A stretch of 64,000 nt of DNA from Allacma fusca (taxonomy: Eukaryota; Arthropoda; Collembola; Symphypleona; Sminthuridae): contig OX359247.1 of assembly GCA_947179485.1 (NCBI GenBank), positions 12,004,588 through 12,068,587 on the forward strand, read 5' to 3'. Of the stretch, positions 13,434 through 26,100 are shown piece after piece. The position numbers and the translations under genes are program-made. Under the pieces are notes generated by a model, which had not been told where the DNA came from, did no database searches, and saw only the letters and a list, made by a program, of their open reading frames with translations. Numbering within the stretch: position 1 is the first letter of the stretch; every line of letters starts with the position of its first letter.

Positions 13434-14610
13434 TTTAAGGAGGAGAGTAGACTCTAATACGAAAAGGAAGATCCCTGCAGGAGTCACGCTACGTTTACTT
13501 CGACATTAATTTATTACCTTCCTACCAACTTACCGATCAAGTTATTTCTATTTGTTATCAAAAATGAACCTATTCCCAGTTCTTGAAAGTTGATTCAGAA
13601 TTATCCATGTTTTGATTCGTGGAAGTGTGCTCCATTGTTCCTGCATTCCTCTTCACAGTGACTGCTACACTCGGGTAAGAGTTAACTTTTCATTGCTCTT
13701 CATAGCTTTTAACGAAAACTAACTCTTTGCTTGTTCTATGTTCTACTTCAATTACACGGAGCGTAAACTACACCTTATATTCAAGAATTGTAAGGGTAGC
13801 AAATTACGATTGTAACATCTGTCGCCATTAGAAGCAAAGGCATAAAACTAAAATAGACAAGTCCTTGCTTCCTTTCATGTATATTTACATACGGGACTCC
13901 TTATACCTCTACCTATGTAAATACGTCCTCACATATATATATGTACATAATATGTACGAACTCAGAAACCTTCATCAAAAAGTCCAAATTGCACTGAAAC
14001 CTACTGTGACGACGTCCCTCCTAACTTGTTTATATTTAGAGCTTGAAATCAGCCATGTCATTTGTTTACCGTGAGCACACATCTTAATTAAACGTTTTCC
14101 CCCCCATCCTGAATTTTTATGGTATGATTGCTTTGCGAGAATTAATTTGATTCTAAAAGCTCCCAAGGCTTTAGCTATATATGCTCTTCCCCGCTCCAAA
14201 TCCACACTCTCATGAAGTAAACCCCGAAGGAAGAGCAGGATCCTCTTGGCTAGGTTCTGTTTTTTTGGAAGCGGGCATTACCGCCATTGCTTTTATAGCA
14301 TGTTAAATATAAACTATATAGTGCGTTTCTGTATGTACCCTACAGAATCTTAATAGTCCTTATTGATACGACAGACTCATTATGTACTAAGACAAGGTAA
14401 AGCATTGAATTCCGCTTAACGATTCCATGGACTTGCATTAAAAAAAATCCAAGTTTATGTGAAAAGTTTGAACATTTGAGCAAAATAGGGGACTCGGAGG
14501 CAATGTTCTGGGAAAGATAATAAATTTGTATTTATAGATGACAAAGTTATTTAAACTTTGGTGTGATAATGGAAACCGTATGAGTTTAAGTGTAGGAGCT
14601 ACACAAATAC

Positions 14611-14645
<35 letters not shown>

Positions 14646-14648
14646 TGT
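14611..14648. repeat. (GT)n microsatellite
   Basis: GT run of about 28 bases, then TATGTGTGTGTAG. Alternating purine-pyrimidine tracts of this kind can adopt Z-DNA. Confidence 0.9.
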
Positions 14649-15198
14649 AGATATGTGAGTGTGAGTGTGTGTCTGGACCGGAATTACTCAATTCTTTGTT
14701 GTTCTCTGTCCAAATAAATGGCTTGAAGATGTGCACACACCAGCTAATTTTCCAGTTTCTTTTCCACAGGCTCCACAAGTACAAATCTGAGAGAGATCGG
14801 TGGGAAGGAGAGGAGCAAAACAGCGCAAAAGGGAGAGGGAGCCCAGACGGAGGAAGTAAAGTAAAGTGAAAGAGCGCGGACAAATCGGAAGTAGGAAGAA
14901 GAGGACTCCGAATTTCAACAAGGTATATATACACACACATCACTGTTGTACCAAACAAACACTCCAGTCCTACAGAGAGCACTATGACCTGTAAGATATA
15001 TATATGGAGTCTCTAGGTATATCTATAGTAGGGAATAGAAACAGACAAGAGCAGAAGTTGGACGGAGGCAGAGGGGCTCTTTTCAGTGTGTAATGTGTAA
15101 TTTGGTGGAGGAACTCGTGTACGTAGAATAGACACGTCGTTGTCATTGTGCATTTGGCTTGAAGACATTGTGTACGATCCATCATAGATTTATGTGCG

Positions 15199-15228
15199 TC
15201 TTTTCTCTCTCTCTCTCTCTCTCACTCA

Positions 15229-15259
<31 letters not shown>

Positions 15260-15260
15260 T
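15199..15260. repeat. (CT)n microsatellite
   Basis: TCTCTC runs broken by TCACTCACTC. The plus strand is pyrimidine-rich, opposite to the GA tract at 16273. Confidence 0.9.
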
Positions 15261-15717
15261 TGCTATTCCACTACTATACTACCACATAAACGCGTGTGTC
15301 GACTCGTCCAACTTGGCCACATGTTTCAAGTTTAGTTTCGTTTGGCTGAAGATCACATCAACTACATCATCATCATATCCTTGTACTATTCTGTACGTAA
15401 AAGACTCAGAAGTGAACAACACGGGGGAGCATGTTTGTAAATGAAAACTTACGACTGATGTGCACACACACGTACATACATAAACTTATACCTATATGTC
15501 ATTATATGTGCACTGTACGGGTTGAGAAAAGAAGAAGTAGTAGCAGTAATTATTATTACAAAAGCAGTAGGTCGGCGGGGAAGCATCGACAAACATTCTA
15601 CCTATACTTATATATACGCCAAAACCAAGGAAGAATAATATGTACACAGAGAGAGAGTAGTACCCCAATGCATGGAGACTGGGACTATACGGAATACAAA
15701 TGTATACGTACATACCC

Positions 15718-15850
15718 GGAATACTAAATACATAATCCTTATAGAGAATACTAAATATATAATCCTTATAGAATACTAAATACACAGGGTCCCTATGCAG
15801 AATAGTAAATGGGGGATACCTATAGAAAATACCTAATGAAAAATACCTAT
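15718..15850. repeat. degenerate short tandem repeat
   Basis: Three to five decaying copies of a 20-30-bp unit built on GAATACTAAATA followed by CCTTATAGA or CCTATAGAA. Confidence 0.55.
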
Positions 15851-16271
15851 GCATTACATGATGCCCGGCCCTCCACATCCACATACATAGAACAGAGAGA
15901 AAGAGAAGAGAGACATAAACTTAGAACTGTGTAGACACATTGACGATCTTCCGTGCCATTGCATGCGATCCATAAGAAATGGTGGGTAGTTTGTATCACA
16001 TTTAAGTTCATATACGACTGCAAATGTGCTGAAGACTAGCCCAAGTATGAATGCATCTGGAGATATTGTAGTCTATTGTAACTCCTCTCGTCAGTGTTAT
16101 GCACAATGGGATACAGGGCACATGTATGAGAAATGTATGAGGAGTATCTACAGTATAGGAGACAGTAGAAACCAACTTTTTACCAACGGAGTCTAAGGAC
16201 AGGACCAACAGCAAAAGATAAGAGTGTAGTAAAGCCCGGGTGAAATCATCGCTTGGCTAAATATAGGCGTT

Positions 16272-16272
<1 letters not shown>

Positions 16273-16322
<50 letters not shown>

Positions 16323-16347
16323 TGAGAGAGAGAAAGAGAGTGAGAGA
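16273..16347. repeat. (GA)n microsatellite
   Basis: About 45 bases of perfect GA followed by interrupted GAGAGTGAGAG. Polypurine on the plus strand. Confidence 0.9.
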
Positions 16348-16687
16348 CAAAATTACGGGGCAACCAACCAACTCGATCCATTGAAGCAGCGTGTAGCCTC
16401 GACTTGTTGTATACTTGGTATTCCTCCTGTACTTCTCTATCCTCCACTCTCTCCTCCGACGACCCGACTGTCGTCCGAGAGCTTCCTCTCATTGACAGCG
16501 TGTACCTAATGTACACGTCGACATGCTAAATGTATGCGAATATGCCCGTTGGACCCGAACTTCCTCTAGATTCTTTCTCGTAGTTGTGAATTTTCCTTAG
16601 AGAGAGACACACACACCGACCCAACTGTGATCGCAAATATAACTCTTACACTTTATTATATATTGTCTACGTGTAAAAACACGCTAT

Positions 16688-16692
16688 CTATC

Positions 16693-16724
<32 letters not shown>

Positions 16725-16731
16725 ACTCTTT
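16688..16731. repeat. (CT)n microsatellite
   Basis: TCTCTC run with one GTC interruption. It is immediately followed by a possible polypyrimidine/AG acceptor (TGTACTGTAG at about 16745). Confidence 0.88.
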
Positions 16732-17591
16732 TCCCTGTACTGTAGGTTTGGCTGGTGAAGTTGAAGACATTCCAGCTACAGGATAGTTCTGCTCCTTCAT
16801 TCCATTCATTCAGGTCGGTGAAGAGTCGACGGAAGCATTGGGAACAATTCCGCTCTATAATATACAGTGTTGCAGGAGCTGAACCGCACCACATCTTTAA
16901 TTCAATATCATACTCACGCTGCTCCTATCAAGGTATTTCCTTACACATTTTCTATTCAACATTCCTATTCACTTAGCCATCAACCCATTTCTATTTATTC
17001 GTCAATTATTATTCAGCCATAGTTCCTTCAAATAGTTAGTCTAAATTATTATTGACATTTTCATTCATTATTCAACTTCCCTCTGGGCGCACGGTTTCTA
17101 GTATAGCTATTCATATTCTTGGGAAATGTCCCCTATCACTATTCTTTTATGACGAAGAAATACATAGATACTTCTCTTAAATTACAAATAAATTCGAAAC
17201 TTTGTAAATCAACTTTTCATATTTGTCTGTGTCAATGATAATTATTCTTCTTCTTTAGAAATCCTTCTTCTTTTTCCGCAAATGCTCGCCAATACGAACC
17301 GGTTAGATTCCTTCTTTTTGCTCTTTTGTAGTTTTTGTGTGTGTGTGTGTATCTACGTTTTCGCCTGTGAGCGTACGTTATTATTTTAGTATGTACTTAC
17401 TCAGTACTTAATGTGGATTCTATCTAGTATTTTCTGTAAAAAAGTACATTTCCTGTTACACATCCAGTTCAGGCTGTTTGGCAGCACTTTTCAAATCAAC
17501 TTCAAAAGTCTGGGGTTATTCAAGCATCACATCGGCATCTCTTCCACACTTACCTAATACATATTATCCTTTTGCTTCTTTCTTGCTCTGG

Positions 17592-17598
17592 ATCTCTC

Positions 17599-17629
<31 letters not shown>

Positions 17630-17630
17630 T
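17592..17630. repeat. (CT)n microsatellite
   Basis: TCTCTC run with a single CCC interruption. Confidence 0.88.
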
Positions 17631-20156
17631 CGCTAACACACGATGGTCTGGCCTGTGTACACATATCTACATGTGTATAAAGATGCACTCTGTGTACTCA
17701 GTGTAATCCCATGTGTAAAGTTACTTTTCCCGATTACTTTTTTCCCCATACTTTTGTTTGTTACTGTCGTTCAAGTTCTTGCTAGTATAGTTATAATTTG
17801 ACTTTTGGTATATTATCTTTTGCACGGGGAAACTTTGACTAGTTACTTTATGTAACAGTTATATCTAGATATAACAGGCAATCTAACACAGATCTATCTA
17901 TATGGTTCACCTTGTGGGTATACTCACAAAAATTAGGCTTTATCATCTGTCAGAATGGTACACATCAGAACGGCCCATGTATGTACATATGTAGATATAT
18001 CTCTTCACACAACTGACTATTAACAATGAGGAAGTTCCCCTGTATACTCTCCGCCGGTCAGTCTGAGCTTCGTAATGTTCTTAGTAGTGTGGACCTACTG
18101 TTACTTGTAGTTTGTGGTGGTAGGATCCGGAGCCGGGGAACGACGCGATGTTTCTTTATAATTAAATCATTTCTAGTACATTTGTATTCAACAGGAACGG
18201 AAGTCAACTTTATTAAATATGAAGAAATACATGAGGGAAATTGAGTAGAGCACGAATCGTTTCCCGTTCCACTCATACATATATGTATATTTAGAGCCAA
18301 GTGAGAGAGAATGAGAATGCGGACTATATAAACTTGTTTCTTCACAAGAAAGGAACATTATAATGGGCAATTTGTAGGTATGACTCTAGTATGTATGTAT
18401 GTATGTATGTACCTGCCAGGGAAGAATATGATTGACTCTGCTCGGATTCGTTATGCTAAAGGGCTTCATATTTTATATTCTACTATTTCGTACAGTTCCA
18501 ACTCTCTTCCAGCTCCTTTGATTTAACTGACTGTGAGGTTTGTTCATTACAGGAGTAGCTATCATTTATTTGGGAAATGTTGACACTTTTTTGGAAAAGA
18601 CCTGTCACGTGTGTTCCCTCCACTTCCCTATTACTGTAGTATCCGCCAGTTGAGGTTAAAACATAGCAGAGGAGTTTTTCTGTTTTTTTCTTCCTCCTCC
18701 CTGTTGTCTAGATAAGAATGCAGAGGCCAAATGATTTGCGTCTGCTTGTGCATAGCTCTTGCATGCCATCAGAATCTAATATGTAAATGTGATCCTGTGG
18801 GAATTTGAATTTTAGGAACTTTCCATTAATTATAAAGACTAAACCAAAGGCCTGTTTGCAATGTATACACACAATAGTAAGGGCGAAGTATTACGGGCAT
18901 CCTTGTGGCAGGATTATCTTTATTTGAGCATATGTACCTATCTATCCTCCCTCCGAAGTTTAGCTTTTGTGGTATAATTAATGCATGTGCCATTGTTTCC
19001 TGTGCTAACTGCTAAAAACCCCCGAGAAAATATCTTAACGTCATACTCACCAGCTCCAGACACACTACCAGAAGAGTCACAGCTATGTACATCTATTCAA
19101 AATCCTAACAGAGCTCTCTATACTGTATGTATATGCATGCAGTTTTACTATTCTGGTAGAGTAACTCCCTCCCGGTTACAGGTAGCAGTAGGTTTATGTC
19201 AAGTGAAGCTGTAAATGAGCCATGCTGGTGAAGGCGAGAGAGAGGAAATTACCATGTTAGAAAAAACTAAGTGCATATTTGAAAAGATGCAGAGGGAGAA
19301 GGAGAAAAGCAAAAATTTTTTAAAGGAGGAAACCAAGCAGTTTTGGAATCTAGAACAAATTCTTGAGCACATGAATGCGATTAAAAAGGAACAGCTGCCG
19401 CATTTGACGGGACAGTTTTTTTCCCTTTGCTTTTCCTATCACGTATGTCTATATGTATATTTATGTGTTCTACGTATCTCCACACGGATACTGGATGTGT
19501 ATACATACGTCTGTTGAGTCTTCAACTCAGGGGAACATCCCAATTCCCCAGTATTTACATATGTAGATACACATGTGCTTGCTCAGGATCGGATATTTTG
19601 CGCGGTATAGGACTTTTACACCCATTTGCCATTTCCCTCTTATATGTATGTTCCAAAAGGGAATTTTAAAGTGGTCGAACCTCCAATCGGATCGTTACAT
19701 TTTAATTTACATTACATCTCTTACCTTTTTTGAAATACCTTCCAGGTTCCTCCTTTGAAGCCTGTTTATTTCTTCTTTCTATTTTTAGTGTATATTTTTC
19801 TCAAGTCATTAAATGCAAGTACTTGGAAAGGAAAATATTTGATTCATACAAAGCTCCGTCCTGTGTTGACACGGCTTCTATTGATACAGTTGTACCTTGT
19901 GTGGAGAGATGTTTAAAAATCTAGAACAGATCATTTCCGAAATTATGTACTCTCTATGTTTTTTTGTCCGTCGTGGTCCAATCTTGGTTTTTCCCCTACT
20001 TTGAAAGAATAATGATTTATTCATAGTTTGTAATAATTGTATACTTATAAAATCATGGGGTATTTTTTTTTTGTGTGTGTATTACATAGGAATACCAACT
20101 GTTTTGACAGCATCCATTGAACTCGATATTGACCCAGTACGGTCCCGACGGCAGCC

Positions 20157-23100
20157 ACGGTGAAGCGGTCAGTAGATAGTCCATCGGCTGCGGGGGACGT
20201 GGCTCCACCCTCAAAGAAGCGGCCAACACTGGAGATCCTGCCGGCGCCACAACGTGCCTTCTACGTCCCTCCCATCATCCTCCCCGCCGAGGACGCCCTC
20301 TCTATGCTCATGCCTGCTTCCACATTGTCCTCAGCAACTTCCGCTTCTGCAGCATCAGGTCAGTTTTGTGCGTTTTTCCCGACCTCAGACCTTTTTTTTT
20401 CATCAAGGAGTATCTATTTATACTGTAGTGTCATTGTTATAAATTTCCAAGTCTGCAATTTATCTATGTATGTAAGTACTGTATACATTTGACACCCATG
20501 AGTATACTACTTCAAACAGTAGGCACACTCGTCAGTGCAGTATCATTTACCATATTTTGCCTCATTAAGAATTTTGTGACTGTCTCCACCAAGTTGTCTT
20601 AACTGGTTCCATGTATACTATCTATCTGATATCTATCTGTATATATCTCTGTCTGCGGAATTAGAATGCTAAATGCTTGCGCTATAGATGAGCATGTGAC
20701 AAAACCGTAACGTAAAGTTTTTGGTATGTAGTTATGTACATAGTGAGTATCTATCTATCTAGAAATGTTACATTGGATTAATGTACATAAATGTTACGTA
20801 TAATTATTACAGATTACGATACTACTTGAAAAATATACTGCACAGTGTCGTGTAGTACTTGAGTAAATACTGAACTAGAGTATTGTACCCCCTGTCCTTC
20901 CCCCCCCCCACAATAGAAACACGTCTATACTTGTCAGTCCAAGAGAGTAGCTTATATGAAGTAATATGTAAAAATATGTTCAATTTTTCATTAGAATTGT
21001 ATACTATGAGTAGTGGCGTGGCGCTTCATATGACATTTTCATCATTCTTCAGGATGTACATACATACAGGTGTAGGAAAATCCTATAGCGTCTATGATTA
21101 CTGGATATACTACCACGTGTATTATATGTATCTATAGGGATCGAGAATTTACGTGGAGCTACATACATACTGGTGTGCCAAGATAGAGATTAGAGATCGG
21201 GATGTACTATTAGTGAGTACATCAGAATCCCTTTTCTCTTTCTGCTATGATCGACTCGAGCGAATTTGAAACGAGCCCAAAAATTTCTCGTTAAACCAAG
21301 GAAAACAAGCGATTTGTTCCGTGAATCATCTTCCTTCTTCTGTCTCTCTGACTCATATACGATATCACTTTTCAATTCTCGGCAACACCTTGAACTTTGT
21401 GGTAAAAGAGACTTGAGCTTCTCGGTTTTGTAGGATTACGCAAACGCTCCCTGTCATGAATGCAGAACAGAGACGGACTTTTACATTATGGTCCATGTTG
21501 CCATTTTATGAAGATTTAAAGTTTCTAAAATAATTATTACACACCATGCCTGATTCCAATGATTATTGCTCATTTGAAATCCAGTAGAAGTTTGAATACA
21601 GAATGGATTTCATTTTGAAATATTGTGGTATTTATATATGGGATTGTGTTCCGACCCTTACTACTAGTACACTCTGAGGTGGGATAATGTTGATTTTCTA
21701 TGGAATGGGAAAGATAAGAGAGGAGACAACCTCATGGGAGTACTATTTTGCATGGTTATCATTCGGGTGTGTATATACAGTAGGTACGCCTGTTTTTAGC
21801 GAGATGCTCTGACAGTTTGGACATGAGTATCTACTTCTCATAATGTACTGTTACAGCTCTCAAATGTTGTAGAGGCTTTTGCAATGGGACGGGTTCTCAT
21901 CTGGGCTGCCAATTGTCAGACATTAAATAATCTCTACATAAAATCTTGGTGTACTATTATGTCCCTTATGTACCGTTATCCCTACAACTTCAGGACTACT
22001 GCAGCTCTTTTGATAAAACTTTTGTCATTAGGTAGCAACCAAGGCTGTTTGTTTGGTGCTACGGCTCGCAATAGTGGAGAGAGACTGATGATGGGGATGA
22101 CGCTGTCTCCAAACTGACTGAGTGAGCACACACAGGCACAGAATAAAGAAGAGCGAGCAATAAAAGTATCAACTTATTGAGGGAACTTGAGATGCTGTGT
22201 ACTGGGTTGCAGTCAGTCACAAGTGCATTTTTCTCGTCTTTTGTGCCTTCCTGAGATAAGACGGTCAGAAGCCAGTTAGTACTGTACTCATGTCAACCAA
22301 AGTGTTATAATTGGTTCCTGCTCCTGGCACAGGAAATTGTTCACGTTGTGAGCTCCGAGACGTTTATTAATTTATTAGTAATTATTACTCCTGTCATTTC
22401 AAAATTCTATTTGTCCTGAGTCACCCACTCCCAGCGTGAGTTCTGGTTCTGGAAATACACGAGCGAATTCTCTATCTCTATCTATTTGTTTTTATAAAAC
22501 CATATAATTAACATATCTACCGCAAGGAAGATATGCTAGAAGTGAATAAACGTGTTTTCTCACCGGTACCATCCATTACTCCGGCAATGGACTCAGTGGA
22601 GGAGGCTTACTGGGACTGGAACCCTTATTGGGGTATTTTTGTGAATTATTAAGAGTTTTTGGCAGTTTACATATGTATATGCATGCTCTACACACACACA
22701 CTGTAACAGCTAGGGAGGACAAAGGAGAGGATTAAAATTACATAGGATAAATAGAACCCATAGCATATGAATTTTGAAAGGAAATGGGGGAGGGGGGCGC
22801 GTGGTTATATGTTACATAGTTGACACCGTTTAGACACAAATTGATAAAATAATTGACAAGTGACGTAGTACAAGCTTGTAGATTATGCGTGTGCAAGTGT
22901 TGCTTCCTATAGTGAGTTGATGGCTTGTTATCAGGAACGGCGGGTGTTGATGGATGCTCTTCTTCCGATAATACATCAGGGTTGGGACTTGCTCCACAGC
23001 AAAGGGACACAACATGGACGAAACTATTTGTCGGTGGACTTCCATATCACACAACGGACAAGAGTCTTCGGGATCATTTTAAAGTCTATGGGGAGATAGA

Positions 23101-26100
23101 GGAGGCAGTTGTCATCACAGATCGCCAGACGGGCAAAAGTCGGGGTTATGGATTTGTAAGTTTTATTACACTTTTTTTTGTCTCCATTATTTATTTACTT
23201 TTTGATACGTTTTATTTCGTTTGACATTATTTTTAGAAGACCATCAACTTTATACGCCCAGATTACAGAGTTCTGTTTGTACTTGTGTCGTGCGTGATAC
23301 AGTCACTTGGGTATATACATAGATATATGAGGACTATTGATATAAACAAGATTACAAATGTCCTATGAAAGATGCGTGTGTGAAGCGTATTATGGAAGCT
23401 GGGTCATAAAAAGCATACCATAATGCTGCTCTTTTTGACATTTGTTTCACATTCAAATTACTCAGACTCACCCACCTGCCTCACATACTAATGACCTGAT
23501 ATACTATATTACACTCAGCTGGAGCTCCCCCAATGTACATATATAACGAGGTTTAATGTCCAAATTCTACTGTCTTCTCATGTCGTTTGAAAGTTTTATT
23601 TCTCCGAGACATTTGCAACGAGACATTGGGAATTTACGAGAGTTACACACTTCCATGGACTAGATGGCACATAAATATTTACATACTTGCTCCAAAGCTG
23701 AGCATAGGAGTAACAACTCCTATTTCAATAGTCAGTCCGTAATTATTTCCACATAGCGACTCAAATGAAAGTATTCGTCCATGGAAGCCACGGTTAGAAG
23801 AAAAATTCGGAAAAAATGTTGGCACGTTTGTGATGAACATGTGAAATATAATTATTACGAACGCTCCTTGAAATTACTTCAACTCTTACACCACAACTTA
23901 CAGAACAACCATAAGGAAACAGTTGAAGGCTTGAGTTGGTTTACGATTTTTCCCTCAGGCCCCATGTCAAAATAGTGTAAATTATTATTGAAATAAAGTT
24001 ATAAAGTATGACTGTATGTGCATAGATGTTAGTACGCTTAAAGGGTAGGGAATTTGAGTGGATGATATCGAAGTAAGTATTTTTAGAATATCTACATCTT
24101 GACAGAACAGTTCAAATTTCATATATGTACCACTATATGTTCCTGTATCTACAGTACATACGTACCATCAGCCCGTGTATATATAGGCATTATCTGCTTC
24201 ATACATGCATACATGAATACTTGTGTGTGTGATGACAAAATAGCTAGGTAATATAAACTCCATAGAAATCTAATACAATTTCTCAGGGATTGAGGCACGG
24301 GATTGGAATATTGAGTCTTGTACTTACCCTTTATAAAAAAACTCTTCGAAGGGATGAAGGCAAGTCTGTTGTCTATCTTTTATATGAGTATTAAAATCAA
24401 TTATCCTTTAAAATAGGTTATTATGTCTGACCGGGCATCAGCGGAGCGAGCTTGTAAAGAACCTAATCCGATTATCGATGGAAGGAAAGCAAATGTCAAT
24501 CTAGCGATTTTGGGGGCTAAACCAAGAGGGAATGTGTCGACTACAGCGGGTAAGTGTATGACTTGAGCACATAAGAGAGACAATTATCTGGGAGTATCTA
24601 CCTCCTACGGATAAATACCATACCTATAAATATGCATAGTCAGTAGATTATTATAAGGATTAAGCTAGTGATTTTTTGATACTCGTATCTATATATCTCT
24701 CTTTTTTACATTTTGTTTCGTGTATAATTTTACCTGTATACTGACTTAATTTTCAATTAACGATAACGATCGTTTTTTGATGTATTAGAGTATAATAATA
24801 TTTAATAATAACAATCAATCAGAATACAATCGTTGACACCTTTTGGGTGATTAATTTCTATATCGACATGATTTGAGATGACATATGTTTTATGATGTAA
24901 TTTACCGACTTCATTAATAATTCTTCCGTAGTAGGTTTAATATTTTTCCTTGTTGGAGATATTTGGAGTTTTTTTTTTTGATTTTACTTTTTTTTTTGTC
25001 TATCTCACTTCTCATATATGATCATAATAATAATATTAATAATATATTGCTGGGTGTTGTTATTGTGGGGTGCGCTGCTGGTGATTTTTTTTCTTTTAGT
25101 GATGGTGCTAATGGTGGTTGGTGTGTGATTTCTATTATTACTGTATTTTACTATTTATTGTTACCATTACTATCGCACAAAACATTTACATTATTACTAT
25201 CCGGCAAGTCTGGCCTTGCTAGTAGCACTGGTTTTTTGTACCGTACCTGTATTGTATTTTTACATACACATACGAGTAACATTTTTGACTGCACTATATT
25301 TTTTATAATTATTTGAATTTCCTTCACACTTTTTTGTTTTACCATTTCAAAATATCATTCACACGGTAAATATTCATCTCTCCAACAGAGTTTTTGATTG
25401 CTTCCGGACTCAATGTAATTTGTAATCATTTTGATTCCCCGTGAGAGGTGACATAGCGCTTAAATGCTAAAATATAAATATACATAGATCCTTCAAAAAA
25501 CACTCTCATCTCGGAATGTCTCTGACGTCTAGTTATGTTAAAGTCACGTCCCTATAACAAAAATGGGTATGTCCCTAAATACACGCAGTGGGATTAAACG
25601 ACTACAAAATACTTTTAGAGCTTTAGAAGCTGAGGACGTTGATAGATGTTAATTATAATAGGGCTTCAATTAATATATTTAGCTATGTCAGCGTCTGCTG
25701 AGAGGACACATATCTAATGGTAGCAGTGTGGCTGCTGTTGCCAATTCTGGCAAATAGATTGACTGTATCATACAATGACGAATGTTAGGATCTCCGGTTT
25801 TTAGAAAGAAAAAGGTGCAGACGGAAACTAATGACTCTGGGGCCACATATAGAACTTATAGAACAATGGCCAATTTTTTTTTCTTATCTTGAAGCAGTCA
25901 AAGCTCTCTTAACTCTCCCTGACTTTTTTAAACACAAGTTAAATTAGAATTGAAGGGGAGGAAATTAGGATTTGAGTACACATGTCAGCTGTTGTCGTAC
26001 ACTCTGTTCAAGTCAGGCTCTCTCTCTCTCTCTCCGACCGGATTTCTTGTGTGTGTTTGGTACGAGCTACTAAGAACTAGATGAAGTATGTTTGTAGGCA

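Larger units (their letters stand above)
9453..20156. other. 10.7-kb non-coding region with microsatellites
   Basis: AT-rich sequence between the HSP20-domain gene (minus) and the first confident coding exon of the RBM24-like gene (plus). The genes diverge, so promoters and 5' UTR exons of both may lie here. I see no open frame with domain content or convincing splice partners; frames such as the one at 19215-19517 are plausible by chance. Dinucleotide tracts are listed separately. Confidence 0.5.

Noticed and set aside
14599..14982. 127-codon minus-strand frame ending in a His-Thr run
   Set aside because: The His/Thr run is just the GT microsatellite translated.
16193..16516. Ser-Leu repeat frame and its Arg-Glu counterpart on the other strand
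   Set aside because: Translations of the GA/CT microsatellite.
19215..19517. Lys/Glu-rich 100-codon frame upstream of the RBM24-like gene
   Set aside because: The first half looks protein-like, but no matching donor/acceptor phase joins it to exon 20157-20358 and the second half is random. Kept only as a weak upstream-exon possibility.
24963..25316. 117-codon hydrophobic frame
   Set aside because: Lies inside an RBM24-like intron and is built from T-rich low-complexity DNA.
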